In this document: positions 8,254-16,093 of the stretch, in pieces | Layout: each line of letters starts with the position of its first letter | Position numbering within the stretch: position 1 is the first letter of the stretch | DNA from: Ferrithrix thermotolerans DSM 19514 | GTDB lineage: Bacteria; Actinomycetota; Acidimicrobiia; Acidimicrobiales; CAIXPF01 | Direction: 5' to 3' | Assembly (NCBI GenBank): GCA_945906305.1 | Contig: CAMDQT010000001.1 | Location: forward strand, 62,001 to 126,000 | DNA: 64,000 nt | The notes under the pieces: generated by a model | The model's input: only the letters and a program-made list of their open reading frames with translations | The model's database searches: none | Told to the model about the DNA's origin: nothing | Program-made: the position numbers and the translations under genes

Positions 8254-9848
8254 ACGGCGCATCCGGCGTGGTTCGCCCGCTGCGAGTGGGGGTGTACAAC
8301 CGTTTTTGGGCCACCGCAGGCGGCGGTGAGAAGTTCGCCGGTGCCATCGCTACGGCGCTGTGCCACGCCCACGATGTGGAGTTGGTCGGCCACGACGACA
8401 TCGACGCCACCACGCTGGCGATGCTGGCCGACCGCCTGCAGCTCGACCTGGGCGGGGTGGCCTGGCGGACGGTGGGGCCATCGTCGATCGAAGTCGAAGC
8501 GGCATCGGCGGACTACGACGTGTTCATCAACGTCAGCTACGGCAGTTCCGTGAGGAACCGAGCCCGTCACGGGCTGTATGTGGTGCACTTTCCTACCATC
8601 GGCGCCCCCCGACCGCGTGGTTGGCGCCGCTTCGGGCTGCGGGTGGTAGGTCGACTGGCCAAAATCACCGCGGCGTCACTTGACGTGGGTCATTGGACAG
8701 CCGGGATGTACGCACCGGAACCGCACGGCCGCTTCAGCCATCGCTGGAGCGACGGGGACGCGGTCCTACAGCCTCCGCCCGTTCGCCAACTGCGCCTCGT
8801 ACTGGGCACGGTCAGGGCGGCGGGCGCAACGCCGGTCACCGCGGCAGTGGAGTCGGCGAAGGGTGAGGTCCTGGGCCGGAAATCGCTCGCGCGGGGCAGA
8901 GCCGGACGATCTCTGCCCTTCGCCGTGCTTTCGCTAAAGCTGGCTGAGCCCGCCCCCAGCGGTGCAGGGTCCGCTCTGCGCCTCGTCAGCCCGACCCGAG
9001 AATCGTCAAGCCGGCCCGCCGATCGGCGACGGCTCGGGGTCTCGGTGCTCGCCGTACTGGGCGGGCCGTGGTACCAAAGGGTGCTGCAGCTGCTCGATCA
9101 GTTGTTGCGGGCCCCGGGCGCGGACCTGTCCTTTCTCGACAGCTATCAGCAGGTGGTGTCGAATTCGGCGTTCACCGCCCGTTGGGTGGGCCAGCTTTGG
9201 GGCGTCGAGTCCGACATCCTCAACCCACCGGTGAGCGCGCAGCCCAGGGGAGACAAAGAGCCGGTCATCTTGCATGTGGGGCGCTTCTTTCCGCCCGAGG
9301 TCGGCCACAGCAAGGGTCAGCTCGAGCTGGTGCGGGCATGGCGCGAGTTGCTCGCCCAACGAGACCTGCCCGGCTGGACGCTGCATCTGGTCGGCGGATG
9401 CGACGATGACGGCCGGGGCTATCTCGATCAGGTGAGGGCCGAGGTGGGCTCTTTGCCCGTCGTGCTGCACGTGAACGCCTCGGGAGAAGAGCTGCGTGGC
9501 CTGTTCGCCCGGGCCACGATCTACTGGCATGGCACCGGTCTCGGCGTGGATCCCGATGCCTATCCCGAGCGGATGGAGCATTTCGGGATAGCGACCGTTG
9601 AGGCCATGTCCGCCGGCGCCGTGCCCGTGGCCATCGGCGTGGCCGGACAGCTCGAGGTGTTCGATGACGGCGTAGAAGGGTTCCACTTCCACGATCTCGA
9701 CGGGCTGGTCGCTCGTACCGCCGAACTCATCGCCGATCCGTCACGCGGCGCGGCGATGGCCCAAGCGGGGGTGCTTCGGGCCGAACGGTACAGCGAGGCG
9801 GCGTTCGAGCGACGCTTGCGCTCGCTGCTCGATGTCCTGACCGGCTGA
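8250..9848 (+). CDS. family 4 glycosyltransferase with an inserted beta-rich domain
   Basis: GT-B fold transferase of 532 aa, longer than the usual 350-400. GTG 8250 overlaps the Wzt-type ATPase stop. The N-terminal VGVYNRFW...GGGEKFA matches the acceptor-side Rossmann domain. The C-terminal half carries ILHVGRFF, a long nucleotide-binding segment and the E-x7-E region around EHFGIATVEAMSAGAVPV. Residues about 152-272 are extra: starting GMYAPEPHG and containing RWSDGDAVLQPP, they resemble the insert in the GT2 at 2010. As the last gene of the exporter operon it probably builds or caps the exported glycan. Confidence 0.85.
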   Translation: MNGASGVVRPLRVGVYNRFWATAGGGEKFAGAIATALCHAHDVELVGHDDIDATTLAMLADRLQLDLGGVAWRTVGPSSIEVEAASADYDVFINVSYGSSVRNRARHGLYVVHFPTIGAPRPRGWRRFGLRVVGRLAKITAASLDVGHWTAGMYAPEPHGRFSHRWSDGDAVLQPPPVRQLRLVLGTVRAAGATPVTAAVESAKGEVLGRKSLARGRAGRSLPFAVLSLKLAEPAPSGAGSALRLVSPTRESSSRPADRRRLGVSVLAVLGGPWYQRVLQLLDQLLRAPGADLSFLDSYQQVVSNSAFTARWVGQLWGVESDILNPPVSAQPRGDKEPVILHVGRFFPPEVGHSKGQLELVRAWRELLAQRDLPGWTLHLVGGCDDDGRGYLDQVRAEVGSLPVVLHVNASGEELRGLFARATIYWHGTGLGVDPDAYPERMEHFGIATVEAMSAGAVPVAIGVAGQLEVFDDGVEGFHFHDLDGLVARTAELIADPSRGAAMAQAGVLRAERYSEAAFERRLRSLLDVLTG

Positions 9849-9878
9849 GGAGGCTCGTGCCCGGCGCCGTTGACGGAC

Positions 9879-10859
9879 TCAACCGGCGAGAGGCTTTTTG
9901 GCGACCCAGGTCAGGAACATGTACGCCGGCTCGAAGCCGAAACGCCGCGCCGCTTCTTGGTCTGCGGCGGCCTGAAGCTCTGCTCGCAAGGCGACAGACT
10001 GCTCGCCGCGGTGCATCGCCGTAAGCCGATCGCGGCGCAGCCCAAGCAGGATGGCAGCGACGTCGAACTCGGGCGAAACCGGTCTTGGCCAAGGCCACGC
10101 GGCGGGATCGAGGGGCCCTGCCGCGACGGCAAGCAGCAGTTGGGGAGCGAGCAGGGTGACCTCGAAGCCGCGGGAGGCCAACGCGTCGCCCAACGCGGGG
10201 CCGAAGCGCCAGAAGACCGGGGTGTGGTCACCGTGAAACTCGGGCTGGGCTGGTGGCGCAGTCTGACCCTGCAGCACCGGAACCTGCAGGAGGAGCGTGC
10301 CACCAGGGCGCAGCACGCGATACAGCTCGTCGAGGGCCTTGGCCGTGTCAGCGACGTGTTCGAGCACATGGGGGGTCAGGACCACATCGAGGCTGTCGGT
10401 CGGCAGGTCGATGTGCTCCAGGTCGATGCGGATCATGCCCGCATGCGCCCGCTCGTCAAAGTCGGAGCACAGGTAATCGAACCAACTCGCCATGGCCTGC
10501 CGATAACGCTGGTCGAGGCGGGGACTGGTTTCCAGCACCCGCAGCCGTTGCGTCGGGCCCCCCGGCGTGACCCGCTGCTGTAGGGCCCAGAACAGGAAGC
10601 GGTCGCGGCCTATCGACCCGCATCGGGGACACACCGCCGCCTCGCAATGGACGGGACCGTCGAACGCCTCGCCCGACCAGCGACAGATGTTGCACTGACG
10701 CCGTCCCGCCTCCTCGAGGATGGTCCAAGGATTGGAACCCGGGACGGTCCACGACGTGGGCTGGCGTCCGCGGCGGGCCAGGCGTCGCCGGCCTGCTCGC
10801 CACAGCGACTCCGCCTCCCGCACCAGCGCGCCGGGGATGGTTGCGCCGCTGGCGTTCAT
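9879..10859 (-). CDS. SAM-dependent methyltransferase with N-terminal zinc-ribbon-like motif
   Basis: 326-aa class I methyltransferase of the type 11 family, read from ATG 10859. An in-frame extension to 10997 is Arg-rich and probably non-coding. Residues about 60-95 contain QCNIC and, about 20 residues on, VCPRCGSIGRDRF, a four-cysteine ribbon. The SAM core includes RVLETSPRLDQRY, the acidic IRIDLEHIDLPTDSLDVV stretch and LTPHVLEHV, then YRVLRPGGTLLLQVP. It converges on the GT4 with a 30-base gap. It may methylate the exported glycan, matching the Wzt reader domain nearby (inference). Confidence 0.82.
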   Translation of the reverse strand: MNASGATIPGALVREAESLWRAGRRRLARRGRQPTSWTVPGSNPWTILEEAGRRQCNICRWSGEAFDGPVHCEAAVCPRCGSIGRDRFLFWALQQRVTPGGPTQRLRVLETSPRLDQRYRQAMASWFDYLCSDFDERAHAGMIRIDLEHIDLPTDSLDVVLTPHVLEHVADTAKALDELYRVLRPGGTLLLQVPVLQGQTAPPAQPEFHGDHTPVFWRFGPALGDALASRGFEVTLLAPQLLLAVAAGPLDPAAWPWPRPVSPEFDVAAILLGLRRDRLTAMHRGEQSVALRAELQAAADQEAARRFGFEPAYMFLTWVAKKPLAG

Positions 10860-11077
10860 CGGGGACCGGGTGCCACGTCGCCCGGTACGACTCGCGCCAA
10901 GGTCCTCGAGGCGCTCAGAGACGAATGGGGCAGAGCAACGGCGGGCATGGTGGGTTAGCGACAATCGTGCGGTCGCCCGGCATGGGGCATGGCGCATGGT
11001 AGCCGCGGCTCGCCGACCGCGGTCAGCGTCATCGCTCCGCCGCTGGTGCCGGGCGTTTCAGCGGAGGAGTTGGTCGA

Positions 11078-11083
11078 TAGCCT
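11078..11083 (+). promoter_or_regulatory. -10 hexamer of the LpdA-like gene
   Basis: TAGCCT ends 6 bases before ATG 11090, so transcription would start at or next to the A of the start codon. The 10860-11077 stretch upstream holds no other gene that I can see; near 10978-10999 it has three imperfect GCATGG copies of no known role. Confidence 0.6.
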
Positions 11084-11089
11084 GCCGAT

Positions 11090-12454
11090 ATGACATTGCG
11101 CTTCGTGATCATCGGTGGCGGTCCGGCGGGACACCAGGCGGCGACCTACGGCGCGAGGCTCGGTGGCCAGGTCACCCTGATCGAGCGAGACGTGGTCGGC
11201 GGAGCGGCACACCTGTGGGACTGTGTGCCTTCCAAGGCCATGATCGCCACGGGTGGAGCGATGTCGTTCCTGCAACGGGTGCAGGGCTTCGGCCTCGAAC
11301 GCGCCCAAGGCCAGGTCGATCTCGATGGCTTGCGCGCTCGTGTCAACACCATCACTTCCCGTCTCGAGGGTGCTACCACCGAGTTGTTGCAGAGCCAAGG
11401 GGTACGGATCGTGCACGGTACGGGCCGTTTCGTGGGTCCCAACCGGGTCGTGGCGGACACCGTGGACGGCAGCGAGGAATTCGCCGCGGATCGGGTGCTC
11501 ATCGCCACTGGCAGCCGGCCTCGCATCCCGCCGTGGGCGGAGGTCGACCACCACCGAATCCTCACCACACGCGATGCCTATCCGCCGCCCGAGCTGCCCG
11601 AACACCTGGTGGTGATCGGATCGGGGGTGACCGGGGTGGAGTTCGTGCACATGTTCAGCTCTCTTGGCTGCCGGGTCACCCTGGTCGTCTCCCGCCAGCA
11701 AGTCTTGCCCAAGAAAGACGCTGAGGTCGCCGCTGCCCTAGAGGAGAACTTCCTCCAGCGGGGGGTGCATCTGCTCAAGGGGGCCAAGGCCATTGGCATC
11801 GACCGGGTCGAAACGGGGGTGCGGGTGGTGTGCGATGACGGTCGGGTCGTGCTCGGCTCGCACGCGTTGTTAGCCATCGGGTCGGTCCCCAACGTCGATC
11901 AACTCGGCCTCGAGCAGGCCGGGGTCGAGCTCGATGAGCGGCGATTCCCGGTCAATGTCGGTCATCATTTACAGACCAACGTGCCGCACATTTACGTGGG
12001 TGGAGACGTGTCGGGCAAGCTGCCGTTGTCGTCGGTGGCCTCGATGCAGGGGCGCAAGATCGCCGAACACGCCATGGGACTGCACGCGCTCGACCATCGT
12101 CACCTCGACTACGACATGGCCGCATCGGCCATCTTCACCGAGCCGGAGATCGCTGATGTCGGCCTGCCGGAGGTCGAGGCGTTCAACCTGGGACGAAAGA
12201 TCCGCGTGACCAAGGTGCCGATGGCGGCGTCGCCGAAAGCCTGGATCAACAACGACACCCGCGGTTTTGTCAAAATTCTGTCCGACCCTTATACCGGGGT
12301 GGTTCTCGGCGGGTCCATCGTGGGCGGTCATGCGGCCGAACTCATCGCCGTCGTCGCCTTGGCGGTAACCAACCGGCTCAAAGTCGCCGACATCATCGAC
12401 TCGTTGTTGGTCCACCCCTCGCTGTCGGAACTGCTGGCCGACGCCGCCGAATAG
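11090..12454 (+). CDS. LpdA-like flavoprotein NAD(P)H oxidoreductase lacking the redox disulfide
   Basis: 454-aa member of the pyridine nucleotide-disulfide oxidoreductase family. The FAD site GGGPAG (about 8-13), the NAD(P) site VVIGSGVTGVEF (about 174-185) and a C-terminal HPSLSELL are present. In dihydrolipoamide dehydrogenases the active site reads C-x4-C; here it reads GGAAHLWDCVPSK, with the first Cys replaced by Ala. The M. tuberculosis LpdA (Rv3303c), described as an NAD(P)H:quinone reductase rather than a lipoamide dehydrogenase, has the same change. A quinone-reductase role is therefore more likely. It is a single-gene unit with a leaderless promoter. Confidence 0.85.
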   Translation: MTLRFVIIGGGPAGHQAATYGARLGGQVTLIERDVVGGAAHLWDCVPSKAMIATGGAMSFLQRVQGFGLERAQGQVDLDGLRARVNTITSRLEGATTELLQSQGVRIVHGTGRFVGPNRVVADTVDGSEEFAADRVLIATGSRPRIPPWAEVDHHRILTTRDAYPPPELPEHLVVIGSGVTGVEFVHMFSSLGCRVTLVVSRQQVLPKKDAEVAAALEENFLQRGVHLLKGAKAIGIDRVETGVRVVCDDGRVVLGSHALLAIGSVPNVDQLGLEQAGVELDERRFPVNVGHHLQTNVPHIYVGGDVSGKLPLSSVASMQGRKIAEHAMGLHALDHRHLDYDMAASAIFTEPEIADVGLPEVEAFNLGRKIRVTKVPMAASPKAWINNDTRGFVKILSDPYTGVVLGGSIVGGHAAELIAVVALAVTNRLKVADIIDSLLVHPSLSELLADAAE

Positions 12455-12471
12455 CGGTCGAGATGAGTGCT

Positions 12472-14247
12472 CTACTCGATGATGACGACGACGTCGCCGG
12501 AACCGACGGTGTCGCCCGGCTTGACCTTGACGGTCTTCACCGTGCCCGACTTCTCCGCCGCGATGTTGTTCTCCATCTTCATGGCTTCGAGTACGACCAC
12601 GGTCTGCCCGGCCTCAACGACGTCGCCTTCGGCGACGAGCACCTTGACAATCGTGCCCTGCATCGGGACGGCGACTGAACCCGACCCGCTGCTGGCGCCG
12701 CCAGCCGTCGCGGACCGCTTCGGTCGCGGAGCCTTGGTTGCAGCACCGGCGGGCAGGGCGGTGGCGGGTGTCTCCGGTACCCACATCGCCACGGAGAACT
12801 TCTTGCTGTTGACCTCGACCTCCACGGTGCGGCGGACCGTGGCCGGTTCGCCGTCCTCACCGGGAACCGGCGCCGGGGCGTCGCCCTTGCTCGATACCAA
12901 GTTCTTGAGATCCAACACGTCCTCCACCCACTTGGTGGAGTGTTCGACGGCGGCGAAATCGGGGTGTTCGAGGATGGCGATATCGGCGGGGATCGTGGTG
13001 TGCACGCCAGCGACATCGAATTCGTTCAAGGCCCGCAGGGTGCGGGCGATGGCGGTGTCTCGATCTTTGCCCCAGCAGATCAGCTTGCCGACCAGGTTGT
13101 CGTAGTACTGGCTGATCGTGTCGCCGGCTTCGTACCCACCATCCCAACGCGTGCCGTAGCCCGAGGGTGTGCGTAGCTTGGTGAGGGGGCCGGGCGAGGG
13201 CATGAACTTGCCCCCGGAGGGGTTCTCGGCATTGATGCGGACCTCGATGGCATGGCCGGTGACGCAGACCTGATCTTGGCTGATGGGCAGTGGTTCACCG
13301 GCGGCGATGCGCAGCTGCCACTCGACGAGGTCCACGCCGGTGACCATTTCGGTCACGGGGTGCTCCACCTGAAGGCGAGTGTTCATCTCGAGGAAAAAGA
13401 ACCCGCCGTCCTGGTAAAGGAACTCGCACGTGCCAGCATTGAAGTAGCCGCAGGCGCGGGCGACGGCGACGGCGGCCTCGCCCATCTGGCGCCGGATTTC
13501 GTCTCCCAGGCCGGGCGCGGGGGCTTCCTCGATGAGCTTCTGGTGACGACGCTGGGCGGAGCAGTCCCGCTCGGCGAGGTACACGTAGTTGCCCTGTTGG
13601 TCGCCGAACACCTGGATCTCGATGTGGCGCGGATTCTCCAGGTAGCGCTCCATGTAGATCTCGTCCCGGCCGAAGTAGGCCTTGGCCTCACGCTGGGCCG
13701 ACTCGATGGCGCTGTTGATCGATGCTTCATCGGTCACCACCTTCATGCCTCGGCCGCCTCCGCCATAGGCGGCCTTGATGGCGATCGGGTAGCCGTGCGA
13801 CCGCCCGAACTCCACCACCTCAGAAGGGTCGGTGATGAATACGGTCGTGCCGGGTACCCCGGAGACTCCACCGCGCTCCGCCGCGAGGCGAGCGGAGATC
13901 TTGTCGCCCATCACCTCGATGGCCTCGGGCGGTGGGCCGATGAAGGTCACGCCGAGATCGGTGATGGCCCGGGCGAAGTCGGCATTTTCGGAGAAGAACC
14001 CGTACCCGGGGTGCACGGCGTCGGCGCCGGAACGGCGAATGACGTCGAGGATGGCATCGGTGTTGAGGTAGCTCTCGGCGGCGGTCTTGCCGCCGAGCGC
14101 GTAGGCCTCATCGGCGAGGCGAACATGGAGAGCGTCGCGATCGAGTTCGGAGTAGACCGCTACGGTCTTGACGCCGAGTTCGCGGCAGCCGCGGATGACC
14201 CGGACGGCGATTTCGCCGCGGTTGGCAATGAGCACCTTGGAGAACAC
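12472..14247 (-). CDS. accA3: acetyl/propionyl-CoA carboxylase alpha chain (biotin carboxylase + BCCP)
   Basis: 591 aa, the size of actinobacterial AccA-type chains. GTG 14247 gives the family N-terminus FSKVLIANRGEIAVR; the frame runs open further upstream into birA. The biotin carboxylase N-domain, ATP-grasp domain (Gly-rich AYGGGGRGMKVV loop) and C-domain are followed by a linker and a C-terminal biotinyl domain with EAMKM, whose Lys (near residue 555) is the biotin site. It fixes bicarbonate onto biotin for malonyl-CoA or methylmalonyl-CoA formation with a separate beta subunit not in this window. It is head to head with the biotin ligase that should modify it. Confidence 0.92.
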   Translation of the reverse strand: MFSKVLIANRGEIAVRVIRGCRELGVKTVAVYSELDRDALHVRLADEAYALGGKTAAESYLNTDAILDVIRRSGADAVHPGYGFFSENADFARAITDLGVTFIGPPPEAIEVMGDKISARLAAERGGVSGVPGTTVFITDPSEVVEFGRSHGYPIAIKAAYGGGGRGMKVVTDEASINSAIESAQREAKAYFGRDEIYMERYLENPRHIEIQVFGDQQGNYVYLAERDCSAQRRHQKLIEEAPAPGLGDEIRRQMGEAAVAVARACGYFNAGTCEFLYQDGGFFFLEMNTRLQVEHPVTEMVTGVDLVEWQLRIAAGEPLPISQDQVCVTGHAIEVRINAENPSGGKFMPSPGPLTKLRTPSGYGTRWDGGYEAGDTISQYYDNLVGKLICWGKDRDTAIARTLRALNEFDVAGVHTTIPADIAILEHPDFAAVEHSTKWVEDVLDLKNLVSSKGDAPAPVPGEDGEPATVRRTVEVEVNSKKFSVAMWVPETPATALPAGAATKAPRPKRSATAGGASSGSGSVAVPMQGTIVKVLVAEGDVVEAGQTVVVLEAMKMENNIAAEKSGTVKTVKVKPGDTVGSGDVVVIIE

Positions 14248-14250
14248 GAC

Positions 14251-14262
14251 ACTATGGATAGT
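14251..14262. promoter_or_regulatory. inverted repeat in the accA3/birA divergent junction
   Basis: ACTAT-GG-ATAGT sits between the two divergent genes. The minus strand also reads TAGTGT at 14254-14249. The birA ATG (14254) lies inside it and the carboxylase GTG is 3 bases away, so any protein bound here would affect both genes. Confidence 0.35.
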
Positions 14263-15111
14263 CGCTCGGGTACCCCACAGGCGAGACCGAGTGCCGACAA
14301 TCACTCTGTTCGCGCCATTCAGTTGCGTACCGCAGTGGCTGCAACCCGCTTCCAGGCCGTGGACTGGGTCGCTGAGACGGGCTCCACGAACCGGGACCTG
14401 ATCGAGCAGGCGATCGCAGATCGCGACGATCCCTCCGCCGCCGGTCGCCAGCCGGCGGTGCTGGTCACGGACCATCAGACGGCGGGACGCGGCACGAAGG
14501 GCCGGAGTTGGTTCGACCCCCCGGGCGGCTCGCTGCTGCTTTCGGTTCGCTTGTTCCCCCCGGTGCAGCCTGCGCTGTTGCACCTGTTCACCACGGCGTT
14601 GTCGGTGGCGGCCGCGGACGCCTGCGCCGCGGTGGCCGGAGTCGAGGTCGGCCTCAAGTGGCCGAACGATCTGATCGTCGGTGAGCGCAAGCTGGCCGGG
14701 GTCCTGGCGGAGTCTTCCGTCCGGGGCGCCTCGGTCGATGCCCTGGTGATCGGCATCGGGATGAACGTCAACTGGCCGTCGCCGCTGCCGGAGGAGCTCG
14801 GTGAGGTTGCGGTTGCGCTCAACCAGCTAGCCGGTGGGGACGTGGACCGGGTTGAGTTGGCGGCGGCGCTGGTGGTTGGCTTCGAGGGGGAGTTGTCCGC
14901 CCTCGCCGAGAACGGAGGAGGGGCGCTGCTGCTGGAACGCTATCGCCGACAATCGGCGACGCTGGGGCGTCGGGTGCGGGTCGAGTTGCCCGGCGGGCCG
15001 CTGTTGGGCGAGGCCGTCGACGTCACCGAAGAGGGCCTCCTCGTCGTGCTCGTGGCCGGGGTCCATCACCAATTCGCCGCGGCCGACGTGACCCACTTGC
15101 GCATGGGCTGA
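14254..15111 (+). CDS. birA: biotin--[acetyl-CoA-carboxylase] ligase (BirA), monofunctional
   Basis: Transfers biotin via biotinyl-AMP to the Lys of BCCP domains. At most 285 aa, from ATG 14254; GTG 14335 is an alternative that still keeps the whole catalytic domain. Motifs: ETGSTN substrate loop, the biotin-binding DHQTAGRGTKGRSW and LKWPNDLIVGERKLAGVL, then a small C-terminal domain. There is no N-terminal helix-turn-helix, so this ligase cannot itself be the DNA-binding repressor seen in E. coli BirA. It is head to head with its presumed substrate, with only 6 bases between the two start codons as called. Confidence 0.9.
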   Translation: MDSRSGTPQARPSADNHSVRAIQLRTAVAATRFQAVDWVAETGSTNRDLIEQAIADRDDPSAAGRQPAVLVTDHQTAGRGTKGRSWFDPPGGSLLLSVRLFPPVQPALLHLFTTALSVAAADACAAVAGVEVGLKWPNDLIVGERKLAGVLAESSVRGASVDALVIGIGMNVNWPSPLPEELGEVAVALNQLAGGDVDRVELAAALVVGFEGELSALAENGGGALLLERYRRQSATLGRRVRVELPGGPLLGEAVDVTEEGLLVVLVAGVHHQFAAADVTHLRMG

Positions 15112-15125
15112 TCCGCCGGGGCCTA

Positions 15126-15995
15126 TCAGGGCTCGGACGTGGTTTGCACCAGGGTGCTCAGATACGACGCGATCTCCGCCGTTCGTGCCCCGCTCGGGGC
15201 CAGCAGCCGATCATCGATCGCCGCGACCGGCTGTCCGAGCCGGGTGGTCGAGGTTAGGAAGACCTCCTCGGCATCGCGGAAGACCGCGAGGGGAATGCGG
15301 CGCTCAACGGCGAGGCCAGCTTCGAGCACCAGGGCTCGGGTGACCCCGGCCAGACAGCCCGAGGTCAACGGCGGGGTCACTACCTCGTCGTGCAGGACCA
15401 CGAACACGTTCGACCCAGTTCCTTCGCACAGCTCGCCTGCGGTGTTGGCGAAGATGGCCTCGTCGGCGCCGTGGCGTTGTGCCACTTGCAGCGCCACCAC
15501 GTTCTCCGCGTAGGACGTCGTTTTGAGCCCCGCCAGGGCGCCGTGCTCGTTGCGGGTCCACGGCACCACAACGACCCGGGCCGTGGCCGCGGCGCTACGC
15601 AATGGGAGGGCGGCGATAACTACGGTGAGCGGCCCGTCACCGCGGCTTGACCCGAGCGCAGAACGGCCGGCGGTCACCGTGATGCGGATACGCAGTTCCC
15701 CTTCACCGTCATGCGATGCAATGACCTCAGTGACTGCCGCTCGGACGGTGGCGTCGTCAAGGGTTATGGGCAGGTGCAATCCCGCGGCTGATTGGCGGAG
15801 CCGATCGAGGTGGCGGCGGAGGGCGAAGGGGACCCTGTCCACTGTGGCGATCGTCTCGAAGACCCCGTCACCGACGACGAAGCCGTGGTCGTCGAAGGAC
15901 ACCATCGCCTCCTCGCGGCGACGAAGCCGACCATCGTGCCAAACCAGCCCGCCACCGGCGAAGGACTCCTCGGACCGGGTTGGTTGGATGACCAT
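15126..15995 (-). CDS. class IV PLP aminotransferase (branched-chain aminotransferase / aminodeoxychorismate lyase type)
   Basis: 289 aa from ATG 15995, supported by a leaderless promoter. Fold-type IV hallmarks: an N-terminal HGFVVGDGVFETIA segment, the Lys-containing LKTTSYAENV, GELCEGTGSNVFVV and the phosphate-loop TSGCLAGVTR, then EEVFLTSTTR. The family includes 4-amino-4-deoxychorismate lyase, branched-chain and D-amino acid aminotransferases; sequence alone does not separate them here. It converges on birA with 14 bases between stops and is divergent from the LCP gene. Confidence 0.82.
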   Translation of the reverse strand: MVIQPTRSEESFAGGGLVWHDGRLRRREEAMVSFDDHGFVVGDGVFETIATVDRVPFALRRHLDRLRQSAAGLHLPITLDDATVRAAVTEVIASHDGEGELRIRITVTAGRSALGSSRGDGPLTVVIAALPLRSAAATARVVVVPWTRNEHGALAGLKTTSYAENVVALQVAQRHGADEAIFANTAGELCEGTGSNVFVVLHDEVVTPPLTSGCLAGVTRALVLEAGLAVERRIPLAVFRDAEEVFLTSTTRLGQPVAAIDDRLLAPSGARTAEIASYLSTLVQTTSEP

Positions 15996-16001
15996 CGGCG
16001 T

Positions 16002-16007
16002 ACTGTA
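16002..16007 (-). promoter_or_regulatory. -10 hexamer of the class IV aminotransferase
   Basis: TACAGT (minus strand) ends 6 bases before ATG 15995, a leaderless arrangement. Confidence 0.6.
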
Positions 16008-16079
16008 GGCGGCCCGTTGGTTGGGCGTCGGAGGCGGTTCAGGCCTGCCCGACCGGTCAGACGCGCCGTGTGGCGCTGC

Positions 16080-16085
16080 TAGCGT
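16080..16085 (+). promoter_or_regulatory. -10 hexamer of the LCP gene
   Basis: TAGCGT ends 8 bases before GTG 16094. It falls inside the coding frame if GTG 16070 were used, and so favours the downstream start. Confidence 0.55.
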
Positions 16086-16093
16086 CGATCGCT

